A stretch of 46,137 nucleotides of DNA from Nemertoderma westbladi (lineage: Eukaryota > Xenacoelomorpha > Nemertodermatida > Nemertodermatidae), in contig JAUCBJ010007019.1 of the NCBI GenBank assembly GCA_032718475.1, positions 1 through 46,137 on the forward strand, written 5' to 3'. Positions 21,691-34,100 of this stretch are shown piece after piece. A program made the translations under genes and the position numbers. Below the pieces are notes generated by a model. It did not search any database. It was given only the letters and a program-made list of their open reading frames with translations, and was not told the origin of the DNA. The first letter of the stretch is position 1; every line of letters starts with the position of its first letter.

Positions 21691-22769
21691 AGAGTACCAG
21701 TTCGGTAGATCTGTAAACTATTATGGAGGTACTGAATGGCCGTACCAGCTCGGTACATCTGTAAACTATTATGGAGGTACTGAATGGCCGTACCAGCTCG
21801 GTACATCTGTAAGCTATTATGGAGGTACTGAATGGCCGTACCAGCTCGGTACATCTGTAAACTATTATGGCAGTACTGAATAGAGTACCAGCTCGGTACA
21901 TCTGTAAACTATTATGGCAGTACTGAATAGAGTACCTGCTCCTGCTCGGTACATCTGTAAACTATTATGGAGGTACTGAATGGCTGTACCAGCTCGGTAC
22001 GTCTGTAAACTATTATGGAGGTACTGTATGGAGTACCAGCTCGGTACATCTGTAAACTATTATGGCGGTACTGAATGGAGTACCAGCTCGGTACATCTGT
22101 AAACTATTATGGCGGTACTGAATGGCCGTACCAGCTCGGTACGTCTGTAAACTATTATGGAGGTACTGTATGGAGTACCAGCTCGGTACATCTGTAAACT
22201 ATTATGGCGGTACTGAATGGCCGTACCAGCTCGGTACATCTGTAAACTATTATGGCGGTACTGAATGGAGTACCAGCTCGGTACATCTGTAAACTATTAT
22301 GGCGGTACTGAATGGAGTACCAGCTCGGTACATCTGTAAACTATTATGGCGGTACTGAATGGAGTACCAGCTCGGTACGTCTGTAAACTATTATGGAGGT
22401 ACTGTATGGAGTACCAGCTCGGTACATCTGTAAACTATTATGAAGGTACTGAATGGCCGTACCAGCTCGGTACGTCTGTAAACTATTATGGAGGTACTGT
22501 ATGGAGTACCAGCTCGGTACATCTGTAAACTATTATGGCGGTACTGAATGGCCGTACCAGCTTGGTACATCTGTAAACTATTATGGCGATACTGAATGGC
22601 CGTACCAGCTCGGTACGTCTGTAAACTATTATGGAGGTACTGTATGGAGTACCAGCTCGGTACATCTGTAAACTATTATGGAGGTACTGAATGGCCGTAC
22701 CAGCTCGGTACGTCTGTAAACTATTATGGCAGTACTTAATGGAGTACCAGCTCGGTACGTCTGTAAACT
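21691..22769. repeat. Array 3: 47-48-bp satellite, about 22 units
   Basis: Tandem units of GTACCAGCTCGGTACATCTG, then TAAACTATTATGGAGGTACT, then GAATGGCC or GAATGGA. The two endings make units of 48 and 47 bp. Further variants are GGAGG/GGCGG/GGCAG and ACATCTG/ACGTCTG. Each unit has the inverted repeat GTACC-5 bp-GGTAC and a second GGTAC...GTACC pair across the unit junction. The right end meets the 3' end of LINE-B. Confidence 0.95.
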
Positions 22770-22850
22770 GTGCATACATGCACTAATGCATGCTGCATTA
22801 CAGCTGCAATTTTACGAATGCTGTGCCGGCTTGTCGACAAAATTGCGCCG

Positions 22851-25265
22851 CTATAACTCCCTATCACCCATGACATTTGTTAGATCATCTGCATCTTCAA
22901 GGCCATTGTCCTTTAAGATGCGTCTCAAGAAAGTCATGGGCTGTCCACCATGCTTATTCACTCCATGAGGCTGCCAAAGTACAAGATTATGCACTGGCTG
23001 ATCCTCACGGCGAAAGCAATGTCCTGCAAAGCAGAGGCGATTTTGTTCTAGTGTCAAGCTTGGGGGAACTAATGAGACACCTCCAATGTTATATACTGTC
23101 TGGTTGGAGATGTGTGCATTGTACTTGACACAATGAACCCGGCGTAGGCGTAGCATTCTTGTGAATGTGCCATCCAGAGATTTGGTGTCCTCAGCAGTTA
23201 GAGCCCAGCATGGACTCCGATAGAGGAGAACTGGAACTACTGCTGCTCTAAATAATCGGACCTTAAGTTTCCGATTAATTCTCGGTGAGTTCCAAATCCT
23301 GAAAAGCCTATTCAAGGCTGCCCTTGCCTTTCCCTTACGTATTCGAAGGTCCTCACCTGACTTCCGGATCCATGATCCCAGGTAACAGAAGTCGTCCACA
23401 TGCTCAAGCATACCATCCTTTGAGCTTATGCTCATCCGATTAGAGACTTGTTGATGACTTTCAAAGTTAACTGTCAAAATGTTGGTCTTTCTGGAGTTAA
23501 TAAAAAGACCAACACTAGAAGCAGCATGTTCTAATGAGCTGAGGAGCCGTTGGGATCCCTCTAATGTTTAAGTTTATTGTTATTTATAGGAAAATGTTAT
23601 AATTAGAACCATGATGACCACAATGATTCTGAGAGTACTCCTAAGTCATCAGCAAAGTCTAGATCAGTTAGGTACTTGGCAGGATTTCCTCCACTTCTGG
23701 AGCCAGTAGGTGGAGTTATCATCACCCCATTATCATTATGATGTTTTAAGCACATGCGTAGAACATAGTCAACCACAATTATGAACAAGAATGGTGCAAG
23801 TGTGTCTCCCTGGAGGACGCCCCATAACACTTCAAATGGTTCTGTGTCACCATCAACAGTAGACACAAATGTTGTCGAACCATCGTACACTGATCTGATT
23901 GCTGCAATAATTTCATCAGGAATCCCATATAATGAAAGTATGCTGAACATACGTGAGCGAGAGACTGAATCAAAGGCCTTGAAGAAGTCAACAAAGATAA
24001 CAGATAGATGCCTGTCTTTCTTTTTTGATAACTCTTCAATTATCCTTCTAAGTGCCAAAATGGGCTCCATGGTCCCACGACCTTTACGGAACCCATTCTG
24101 ATTTCCACAGAGCAGTCTCTCAATCGGATCCCTGATGCGATTTAATAGAATTCTATTGCATAGCTTTGCAGCAATCGAGATCAATGAGATTCGCCGAAAA
24201 GAACCATAGAGTGTTAGGTTGCCCTTCTTGGGAACTGGCACCAACTTATTTGTTTTCATTTCTTGTGGGATTCTTGTTGTTCGGTACATGTCTACTATGA
24301 TGGGATAGATGAGCTTTAAACACTCAGGTATTTTGAAGACCTCAGGGGGTACACCATCTACTCCACTGGCACGATTGGTCTTAATGCTCTTTGCAGCAGC
24401 CTTCACTTCTGCAAAGGATATATCGCCAATGGCAATATCTGGGAGTACAGATTTTTTTTTTTAACTTCTATAAAGTTATGAGGCAATACCCTGTCATCAT
24501 TGAAGAGCTTTTCAATGTGGGCCTTCCAACCATTGAGGCGATCGGCAGGTGAGTCAGCCTTAACCTTGGTGGTTGGTTGGCTTTTCCGCCCAGTAAGCAA
24601 GTTGATCGATCTCCATGCCTGGGATGATTGCCTGCTGTCGTCAGCATCATTGATGGCATCAACCTGTTGGTTTATTAGCTCCTGTAGATTAGCAGAGTAC
24701 TGCCTGTTCAGGGACCTAGATGCAGCTTTAACTGCATTCTTGGCCGCTGTAGTCTGTTTGAGTCGGGACTCTTTCTGCGCCGTATAGAGGTCATTTCGGC
24801 ACTTCTGAATTTTGCTGTCAGTCCAGGGGGCCCGTTTCCTGTTTCGAGGTATACAGGGACTGTTTCTGCAGTTGCTAACTAAACTGCTTCTGTGAAGGCA
24901 GTATAGCCCTCACAGTGATCTGCCGCCTCAGAGGCAAGAACCTCATACCTGTTGCTCACCTGTAGTGTGAAGCTGGATCTCACACTTGGCTGTTGCAACA
25001 GAGAGGACCAGTCATACCGTGGCAAGGCAGATTTCGTTGTTCTGCTAGCACGCAGACTAAGTCTTACCTTGGCCACAATAAGGCGGTGATCACTAGAGAA
25101 GGGTCGAAGTGTAAATGCATTACAGTCTTGTATAGAGCTCCTTCATTTCCTACGAAACAGAATATAGTCTATCTGGGACTTGTGAGCACTGGATCCACTA
25201 TGAGTCCATAGCTTTCCAGTTCGCTTCTTGAACTGGGTTCCAGCCGAAAACAATCCATTTCCAGA
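22851..25265 (-). pseudogene. LINE-B ORF2 pseudogene: APE endonuclease end, linker and reverse transcriptase
   Basis: Translated on the minus strand, the 5' part (about 25265-24960) shows the end of an APE-type endonuclease, with the SQIDYIL and SDHRLIVAKVRLSL motifs, interrupted by a TGA after the FRRK residues. The linker to about 24480 contains further stops and frame changes. An expanded A-run (T-run on plus at about 24452-24462) shifts the frame upstream of the RT domain. The RT domain (24406-23630) keeps motif A (VDFFKAFDSV), GVLQGDTLAPFLF and FADD. A 59-bp insertion at 23567-23625 then breaks it, and the C-terminal region continues to 22851. It cannot make functional protein. It is the only copy here that shows the element's endonuclease class. 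Confidence 0.85.
23563..23625. other. 55-bp insertion flanked by AATG repeats in LINE-B
   Basis: Compared with LINE-A and LINE-C, LINE-B has 59 extra bases here. AATG stands on both sides (23563-23566 and 23622-23625), so the insert is 55 bp plus a 4-bp duplication. It is A/T-rich and shifts the RT frame. It could be a tiny transposon remnant or filler DNA from break repair. Confidence 0.65.
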
Positions 25266-25296
25266 GAGTTAATAACATTACTTAACTTTTTTTTAG

Positions 25297-25349
25297 GAGA
25301 GACTGACAATCAAGAAGGTGGTCGTAAGACTCGATACCAACGTCCAACG
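25297..25349 (+). CDS. Host gene, coding exon 2
   Basis: A 53-bp exon between a T-rich acceptor (AG at 25295-25296) and the donor ACG/GTAAGT. The first two bases complete codon 25 (Gly) with the last base of exon 1, then 17 whole codons follow, so the exon ends in phase 0. The residues are polar and turn basic (GGRKTRYQRP). No domain is recognised. In-frame joining on both sides supports a real exon. Confidence 0.6.
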
Positions 25350-25499
25350 GTAAGTGGTCGGAACACTCGTTAGCGTGGCTTTAAATAAAAACGAGTCTTA
25401 CTAAATACTAGATTTTGAGGCATTTAGATGACAAAAACACAATTTTAACAATAAAATAAATTAGATACTGTAAATAAATACTTAATTGACCTCCTCATC

Positions 25500-26604
25500 T
25501 ACAGTTGCGACCGTCTCTAGGTGACCTAGCGATAGCTGCACTCGTCAGTGACCGACCTATCTCTAGGTGACCTAGCGATAGCTGCACTCGTCAGTGACCG
25601 ACCTATCTCTAGGTGACCTAGCGATAGCTGCACTCGTCAGTGACGACTGACGGTCACTAGGTGACGTAGCGATAGCTGCACTGGTCAGCGTCCGACCCAT
25701 CTCTAGGTGACCTAGCGATAGCTGCACTCGTCAGCGACCGACCTATCTCTAGGTGACCTAGCGATAGCTGCACTCGTCAGTGACCGACCTATCTCTAGGT
25801 GACCTAGCGATAGCTGCACTCGTCAGCGACCGACCTATCTCTAGGTGACCTAGCGATAGCTGCACTCGTCAGTGACCGACCTATCTCTAGGTGACCTAGC
25901 GATAGCTGCACTCGTCAGTGACCAACCTATCTCTAGGTGACCTAGCGATAGCTGCACTCGTCAGCGACCGACCTATCTCTAGGTGACCTAGCGATAGCTG
26001 CACTCGTCAGTGACCAACCTATCTCTAGGTGACCTAGCGATAGCTGCACTCGTCAGCGACCGACCTATCTCTAGGTGACCTAGCGATAGCTGCACTCGTC
26101 AGTGACCAACCTATCTCTAGGTGACCTAGCAATAGCTGCACTCGTCAGCGTCCGACCTATCTCTAGGTGACCTAGCGATAGCTGCACTCGTCAGTGACCG
26201 ACCTATCTCTAGGTGACCTAGCGATAGCTGCACTCGTCAGTGACGACTGACGGTCTCTAGGTGACCTAGCGATAGCTGCACTCGTTAGTGACAGACCTAT
26301 CTCTAGGTGACCTATCGATAGCTGCACTCGTCAGTGACGACTGACGGTCTCTAGGTGACCTAGCGATAGCTGCACTCGCTACAGTTGCGACTGACGGTCT
26401 CTAGGTGGCCTAGCGATAGCTGCACTCGTCAGTGACGACTGACGGTCTCTAGGTGGCCTAGAGATAGCTGCACTCGCTACAGTTGCGACTGACGGTCTCT
26501 AGGTGGCCTAGCGATAGCTGCACTCGTCAATGACGACTGACGGTCTCTAGGTGACCTAGCGATAGCTGCACTCGTCAGTGACGACTGACGGTCTCTAGGT
26601 GACC
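25500..26604. repeat. Array 4a: 42-46-bp satellite, about 24 units
   Basis: Tandem units of CTCTAGGTGACCTAGCGATA, then GCTGCACTCG, then a variable end: TCAGTGACCGACCTAT (46 bp) or TCAGTGACGACTGACGGT (44-bp period), plus a few units with CTACAGTTGCGACTGACGGT. CTAGGTGACCTAG is an odd perfect palindrome. The array stops at the LINE-C tail. Confidence 0.97.
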
Positions 26605-28470
26605 TACTACTACTAGGATCGGCATGCTACATTGCAGCTGCATTTTTAAGAATGCTGTGCCGGCTTGTCAACAAAATTGCACCGCCACAACTCCCTATCA
26701 CCCATGGCATTTGCTAGATCATCCGCATCTTTAAGGCCAGTGTCCTTTAAGATGCGTCTCAAGAAAATCATGGGCTGTCCACCATGCTTATTCACTCCAT
26801 GAGGCTGCCAAAGTACAAGATTATGCACTGGTTGGTCCTCACGGCGAAAGCAATGTCCTGCAAAGCGGAGGCGATTTTGTTCTAGTGTCAAGCTTGGGGG
26901 AACTAATGAGACACCTCCAATGTTATATAGTGTCTGGTTGGAGATGTGTGCATTGTACTTGACACAATGAACCCGGGGTAGCATTCTTGTGAATGTGCCA
27001 TCCAGAGATTTGGTGTCCTCAGCAGTTAGAGCCCAGCATGGACTCCCGTAGAGGAGTACTGGAACTACTGCTGCTCTAAATAATCGGACCTTAAGTTTCC
27101 GATTAATTCTCGGTGACTTCCAAATCCTGGAAAGCCTATTCAAGGCTGCCCATGCCTTTCCCTTACGTATTCGAAGGTCCTCACCTGACTTCCGGATCCA
27201 TGATCCCAGGTAACAGAAGTCGTCCACATGCTCAAGCATACCATCCTTTGAGCTTATGCTCATCCGATCAGAGACTTGCTGAGGACTTTCAAAGTTAACG
27301 GTCAGAATTTTGGTCTTTCTTGAGTTAATAAAAAGACCAACACTAGAAGCAGCATGTTCTAATGAGCCGAGGAGCCGTTGGGCTCCCTCTAATGATTCTG
27401 AGAGTACTCCTAAGTCATCAGCAAAGTCTAGATCAGTTAGGTACTTGGCTGGATTTCCTCGACTTCTGGAGCCAGTAGGTGGAGTTATCATCACCCCATC
27501 ATCATTATGATGATCTAAGGACATGCGTAGAACATAGTCAACCACAATAATGAACAAGAATGGTGCAAGTGTGTCTCCTTGGAGGACGCCCCATAACACT
27601 TCAAATGGTTCTGTGTCACCGTCAACAGTAGACACAAATGTTGTCGAGCCATCGTATACTGATCTGATTGCTGCAATAATTTCATCAGGAATCCCATATA
27701 ATGAAAGTATGCTGAACATACGTGAGCGAGAGACTGAATCAAAGGCCTTGAAGAAGTCAACAAAGATAACAGCCAGATGCCTGTCTTCTTTTTTGATAAT
27801 TCTTCAATTATCCTTCTAAGTGCCAAAATGGGCTCCATGGTCCCACGACCTTTACGGAACCCATTCTGATTTCCACGGAGCAGTCTCTCAATGGGATCCC
27901 TGATGCGATTTAATAGAATCCTATTGTATAGCTTTGCAGCAATCGAGATCAATGAGATTCCCCGAAAAGAACCATAGAGTGTTAGGTTGCCCTTCTTGGG
28001 AACTGGCACCAACTTATTTGTTTTCATTTCTTGTGGGACTCTTGTTGTACCGTACATGTCTACTATGATGGGATAGATGAGCTTTAAACACTCAGGTATT
28101 TTAAAGACCTCAGGGGGAACACCATCTACTCCACTGGCACGATTGGTCTTAATGCTCTTTGCAGCAGCCTTCACTTCTGCAAAGGAGATATCGCCAATGG
28201 GAATATCTGGGAGTACAGACTCAGACACTTTTACTTCTATAAAGTTATCAGGCAATACCCTGTCATTATTGAGGAGCTTTTCAAAGTGGGCTTTCCAACC
28301 ATTGAGGCGATCGGCTGGTGATTCAGCCTTAACCTTGGTGGTTGGTTGGCTTTTCCGCCCAGTAAGCAGATTGATCGATTTCCATGCCTGGGATGATTGC
28401 CTGCTGTCGTCAGCATCATTGATGGCATCAACCTGTTGGTTTATTAGCTCCTGTAGATTAACAGAGTACT
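26605..28470 (-). mobile_element. LINE-C: RTE-like LINE, 5'-truncated, inserted in array 4
   Basis: A third copy of the LINE-A/B family, antisense to the host gene, inside array 4. The 3' tail is (TAG)n (plus strand CTACTACTAGG at 26605-26615). The 5' end is at about 28470, in the linker before the RT domain, so it is slightly longer than LINE-A. Array 4 resumes immediately with an irregular AGCTGCGATAGCTGC. No clean target-site duplication is seen, which may reflect a small deletion or later change. Confidence 0.92.
26646..28255 (-). pseudogene. LINE-C reverse transcriptase with one frameshift
   Basis: On the minus strand the frame starts in the linker (DNFIEVKVSESV region, upstream end about 28255) and runs to a single-base deletion in an A/G-rich run near 27785, just before motif A. 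The second frame then carries motif A (the FFKAF residues), GVLQGDTLAPFLF, FADD and the full C-terminal region to TAA at 26646-26648. Apart from that base the sequence is almost identical to LINE-A. Truncated and frameshifted, it is not functional, but it must be a young insertion. Confidence 0.88.
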
Positions 28471-30320
28471 AGCTGCGATAGCTGCACTCGTTAGTGACCG
28501 ACCTATCTCTAGGTGACCTAGCGATAGCCGCACTCGTCAGCGTCCGACCTATCTCTAGGTGACCTAGCGATAGCTGCACTGGTCAGCGTCCGACCTATCT
28601 CTAGGTGACCTAGCGATAGCTGCACTCGTCAGCGTCCGACCTATCTCTAGGTGACCTAGCGATAGCTGCACTGGTCAGCGTCCGACCTATCTCTAGGTGA
28701 CCTAGCGATAGCTGCACTGGTCAGCGTCCGACCTATCTCTAGGTGACCTAGCGATAGCTGCACTCGTCAGCGACCTATCTCTAGGTGACCTAGCGATAGC
28801 TGCACTGGTCAGCGTCCGACCTATCTCTAGGTGACCTAGCGATAGCTGCACTCGTCAGCGTCCGACCTATCTCTAGGTGACCTAGCGATAGCTGCACTGG
28901 TCAGCGTCCGACCTATCTCTAGGTGACCTAGCGATAGCTGCACTGGTCAGCGTCCGACCTATCTCTAGGTGACCTAGCGATAGCTGCACTCGTCAGCGTC
29001 CGACCTATCTCTAGGTGACCTAGCGATAGCTGCACTGGTCAGCGTCCGACCTATCTCTAGGTGACCTAGCGATAGCTGCACTGGTCAGCGTCCGACCTAT
29101 CTCTAGGTGACCTAGCGATAGCTGCACTGGTCAGCGTCCGACCTATCTCTAGGTGACCTAGCGATAGCTGCACTCGTCAGCGTCCGACCTATCTCTAGGT
29201 GACCTAGCGATAGCTGCACTGGTCAGCGTCCGACCTATCTCTAGGTGACCTAGCGATAGCTGCACTCGTCAGCGACCTATCTCTAGGTGACCTAGCGATA
29301 GCTGCACTGGTCAGCGTCCGACCTATCTCTAGGTGACCTAGCGATAGCTGCACTCGTCAGCGACCGACCTATCTCTAGGTGACCTAGCGATAGCTGCACT
29401 CGTCAGTGACCGACCTATCTCTAGGTGACCTAGCGATAGCTGCACTGGTCAGTGACCGACCTATCTCTAGGTGACCTAGCGATAGCTGCACTCGTCAGCG
29501 ACCGACCTATCTCTAGGTGACCTAGCGATAGCTGCACTGGTCAGCGTCCGACCTATCTCTAGGTGGCCTAGCAATAGCTGCACTCGTCAGCGACCGACCT
29601 ATCTCTAGGTGGCCTAGCAATAGCTGCACTCGTCAGCGACCGACCTATCTCTAGGTGACCTAGCGATAGCCGCACTCGTCAGCTACCTATCTCTAGGTGA
29701 CCTAGCGATAGCTGCACTCATCAGCGACCGACCTATCTCTAGGTGGCCTAGCAATAGCTGCACTCGTCAGCGACCGACCTATCTCTAGGTGGCCTAGCAA
29801 TAGCTGCACTCGTTAGCGACCGACCTATCTCTAGGTGACCTAGCGATAGCTGCACTCGTCAGCGACCGACCTATCTCTAGGTGGCCTAGCAATAGCTGCA
29901 CTCGTCAGCGACCGACCTATCTCTAGGTGACCTAGCGATAGCTGCACTGGTCAGCGTCCGACCTATCTCTAGGTGGCCTAGCAATAGCTGCACTCGTCAG
30001 CGACCGACCTATCTCTAGGTGGCCTAGCAATAGCTGCACTCGTCAGCTACCGACCTATCTCTAGGTGACCTAGCGATAGCTGCACTCGTCAGTGACGACT
30101 GACGGTCTCTAGGTGACGTAGCGATAGCTACACTCGTCAGCGACCGACCTATCTCTAGGTGACCTAGCGATAGCCGCACTCGTCAGTGACCGACCTATCT
30201 CTAGGTGACCTAGCGATAGCCGCACTCGTCAGTGACCGACCTATCTCTAGGTGACCTAGCGATAGCTGCACTCGTCAGTGACGACTGACGGTCTCTAGGT
30301 GACGTAGCGATAGCTGCACT

Positions 30321-31130
30321 CGTTAGTGACCGACCTATCTCTAGGTGGCCTAGCAATAGCTGCACTCGTCAGCTACCGACCTATCTCTAGGTGACCTAGC
30401 GATAGCTGCACTCGTCAGTGACCGACCTATCTCTAGGTGACCTAGCGATAGCTGCACTCGTCAGTGACCGACCTATCTCTAGGTGACCTAGCGATAGCCG
30501 CACTCGTCAGTGACCGACCTATCTCTAGGTGACCTAGCGATAGCCGCACTCGTCAGTGACCGACCTATCTCTAGGTGACCTAGCGATAGCCGCACTCGTC
30601 AGTGACCGACCTATCTCTAGGTGACCTAGCGATAGCCGCACTCGTCAGTGACCGACCTATCTCTAGGTGACCTAGCGATAGCTGCACTCGTCAGTGACGA
30701 CTGACGGTCTCTAGGTGACGTAGCGATAGCTGCACTCGTTAGTGACCGACCTATCTCTAGGTGGCCTAGCAATAGCTGCACTCGTCAGCTACCGACCTAT
30801 CTCTAGGTGACCTAGCGATAGCTGCACTCGTCAGTGACCGACCTATCTCTAGGTGACCTAGCGATAGCTGCACTCGTCAGTGACCGACCTATCTCTAGGT
30901 GACCTAGCGATAGCCGCACTCGTCAGTGACCGACCTATCTCTAGGTGACCTAGCGATAGCCGCACTCGTCAGTGACCGACCTATCTCTAGGTGACCTAGC
31001 GATAGCCGCACTCGTCAGTGACCGACCTATCTCTAGGTGACCTAGCGATAGCTGCACTCGTCAGTGACGACTGACGGTCTCTAGGTGACGTAGCGATAGC
31101 TGCACTCGTTAGTGACCGACCTATCTCTAG
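30321..31130. repeat. Higher-order repeat in array 4b, 416/370-bp period
   Basis: The marker CGTTAGTGACCGACC followed by GGTGGCCTAGCAATAGC occurs at 30321, 30737 and 31107. The spacings are 416 and 370 bp, differing by one 46-bp unit, as expected for multi-unit duplication with loss or gain of one monomer. Confidence 0.75.
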
Positions 31131-34100
31131 GTGGCCTAGCAATAGCTGCACTCGTCAGCTACCGACCTATCTCTAGGTGACCTAGCGATAGCTGCACTCG
31201 TCAGTGACGACTGACGGTCTCTAGGTGACGTAGCGATAGCTACACTCGTCAGCGACCGACCTATCTCTAGGTGACCTAGCAATAGCTGCACTCGTCAGCG
31301 ACCTATCTCTAGGTGACCTAGCGATAGCCGCACTCGTCAGTGACCGACCTATCTCTAGGTGACCTAGCGATAGCCGCACTCGTCAGTGACCGACCTATCT
31401 CTAGGTGACCTAGCGATAGCTGCACTCGTCAGTGACGACTGACGGTCTCTAGGTGATGTAGCGATAGCTGCACTCGTTAGTGACCGACCTATCTCTAGGT
31501 GGCCTAGCGATAACTACACTCGTCAGCGACCGACCTATCTCTAGGTGACCTAGCGATAGCTGCACTCGTCAGTGACCAACCTATCTCTAGGTGACCTAGC
31601 GATAGCTACACTCGTCAGCGTCCGACCTATCTCTAGGTGACCTAGCGATAGCCGCACTCGTCAGCGACCTATCTCTAGGTGACCTAGCAATAGCTGCACT
31701 CGTCAGTGACCGACCTATCTCTAGGTGACCTAGCAATAGCTGCACTCGTCAGTGACCGACCTATCTCTAGGTGACCTAGCGATAGCTACACTCGTCAGCG
31801 TCCGACCTATCTCTAGGTGACCTAGCGATAGCCGCACTCGTCAGCGACCTATCTCTAGGTGACCTAGCGATAGCTACACTCGTCAGCGTCCGACCTATCT
31901 CTAGGTGACCTAGCGATAGCTACACTCGTCAGCGACCTATCTCTAGGTGACCTAGCAATAGCTGCACTCGTCAGTGACCGACCTATCTCTAGGTGACCTA
32001 GCGATAGCCGCACTCGTCAGCGACCTATCTCTAGGTGACCTAGCGATAGCTACACTCGTCAGCGTCCGACCTATCTCTAGGTGACCTAGCGATAGCTACA
32101 CTCGTCAGCGACCTATCTCTAGGTGACCTAGCAATAGCTGCACTCGTCAGTGACCGACCTATCTCTAGGTGACCTAGCGATAGCTGCACTCGTCAGCGAC
32201 CGACCTATCTCTAGGTGACCTAGCGATAGCTACACTCGTCAGCGTCCGACCTATCTCTAGGTGACCTAGCAATAGCTGCACTCGTCAGCGTCCGACCTAT
32301 CTCTAGGTGACCTAGCGATAGCTACACTCGTCAGCGACCTATCTCTAGGTGACCTAGCAATAGCTGCACTCGTCAGTGACCGACCTATCTCTAGGTGACC
32401 TAGCGATAGCTGCACTCGTCAGCTACCGACCTATCTCTAGGTGACCTAGCAATAGCTGCACTCGTCAGTGACCGACCTATCGCTAGGTGACCTAGCGATA
32501 GCTACACTCGTCAGCGACCTATCTCTAGGTGACCTAGCAATAGCTGCACTCGTCAGTGACCGACCTATCTCTAGGTGACCTAGCAATAGCTGCACTCGTC
32601 AGTGACCGACCTATCTCTAGGTGACCTAGCGATAGCTACACTCGTCAGCGTCCGACCTATCTCTAGGTGACCTAGCGATAGCTACACTCGTCAGCGACCT
32701 ATCTCTAGGTGACCTAGCAATAGCTGCACTCGTCAGCAGTGACCGACCTATCTCTAGGTGACCTAGCAATAGCTGCACTCGTCAGTGACCGACCTATCGC
32801 TAGGTGACCTAGCGATAGCTACACTCGTCAGCGTCCGACCTATCTCTAGGTGACCTAGCAATAGCTGCACTCGTCAGCGTCCGACCTATCTCTAGGTGAC
32901 CTAGCGATAGCTACACTCGTCAGCGACCTATCTCTAGGTGACCTAGCAATAGCTGCACTCGTCAGTGACCGACCTATCTCTAGGTGACCTAGCGATAGCT
33001 GCACTCGTCAGCTACCGACCTATCTCTAGGTGACCTAGCAATAGCTGCACTCGTCAGTGACCGACCTATCGCTAGGTGACCTAGCGATAGCTACACTCGT
33101 CAGCGTCCGACCTATCTCTAGGTGACCTAGCAATAGCTGCACTCGTCAGCGTCCGACCTATCTCTAGGTGACCTAGCGATAGCTGCACTCGTCAGTGACC
33201 GACCTATCTCTAGGTGACCTAGCGATAGCTGCACTCGTCAGCGACCTATCTCTAGGTGACCTCGCAATAGCTGCACTCGTCAGCGTCCGACCTATCTCTA
33301 GGTGACCTAGCGATAGCTGCACTCGTCAGTGACCGACCTATCTCTAGGTGACCTAGCGATAGCTACACTCGTCAGCGACCTATCTCTAGGTGACCTAGCA
33401 ATAGCTGCACTCGTCAGTGACCGACCTATCTCTAGGTGACCTAGCAATAGCTGCACTCGTCAGTGACCGACCTATCGCTAGGTGACCTAGCGATAGCTGC
33501 ACTCGTCAGTGACCGACCTATCTCTAGGTGACCTAGCGATAGCTGCACTCGTCAGCGACCTATCTCTAGGTGACCTAGCAATAGCTGCACTCGTCAGTGA
33601 CCGACCTATCTCTAGGTGACCTAGCAATAGCTGCACTCGTCAGTGACCGACCTATCGCTAGGTGACCTAGCGATAGCTGCACTCGTCAGCGTCCGACCTA
33701 TCTCTAGGTGACCTAGCGATAGCTGCACTCGTCAGCGACCGACCTATCTCTAGGTGACCTAGCGATAGCTACACTCGTCAGCGACCTATCTCTAGGTGAC
33801 CTAGCAATAGCTGCACTCGTCAGTGACCGACCTATCTCTAGGTGACCTAGTGATAGCTACACTCGTCAGCGACCGACCTATCTCTAGGTGACCTAGCGAT
33901 AGCTGCACTCGTCAGCGTCCGACCTATCTCTAGGTGACCTAGCGATAGCTGCACTCGTCAGTGACCGACCTATCTCTAGGTGACCTAGCGATAGCTACAC
34001 TCGTCAGCGACCTATCTCTAGGTGACCTAGCAATAGCTGCACTCGTCAGCGACCGACCTATCTCTAGGTGACCTAGCGATAGCTGCACTCGTCAGTGACC

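Larger units (their letters stand above)
22780..25270 (-). mobile_element. LINE-B: decayed RTE-like LINE with APE endonuclease remnant
   Basis: The longest copy of the LINE-A/B/C family lies antisense to the host gene in intron 1. Its 3' end is next to array 3: homology to the others stops near 22788, and the tail differs. Its 5' end is at about 25270, just before the exon 2 acceptor. From 5' to 3' it holds the end of an APE endonuclease, a linker, the RT domain and the C-terminal region. Confidence 0.88.
21391..25296 (+). other. Intron 1 of the host gene (3906 bp)
   Basis: Begins GTAAGTTT and ends CTTAAC followed by a T-run and AG, a good acceptor. It contains about 300 bp of unique DNA (21391-21690, with a GCGGATAC/GTATCCGC inverted repeat at 21537-21569), array 3, and LINE-B in antisense orientation ending within about 30 bp of the acceptor. 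Confidence 0.6.

Noticed and set aside
22346-22968. Short open frames in array 3 and over the LINE-B 3' end
   Set aside because: Periodic translation of the 47-48-bp satellite running into antisense LINE sequence.
13066-28472. Antisense open frames opposite the LINE-A, -B and -C reverse transcriptases
   Set aside because: The same antisense peptide recurs opposite each copy simply because the copies are homologous. The sense strand carries all RT motifs.
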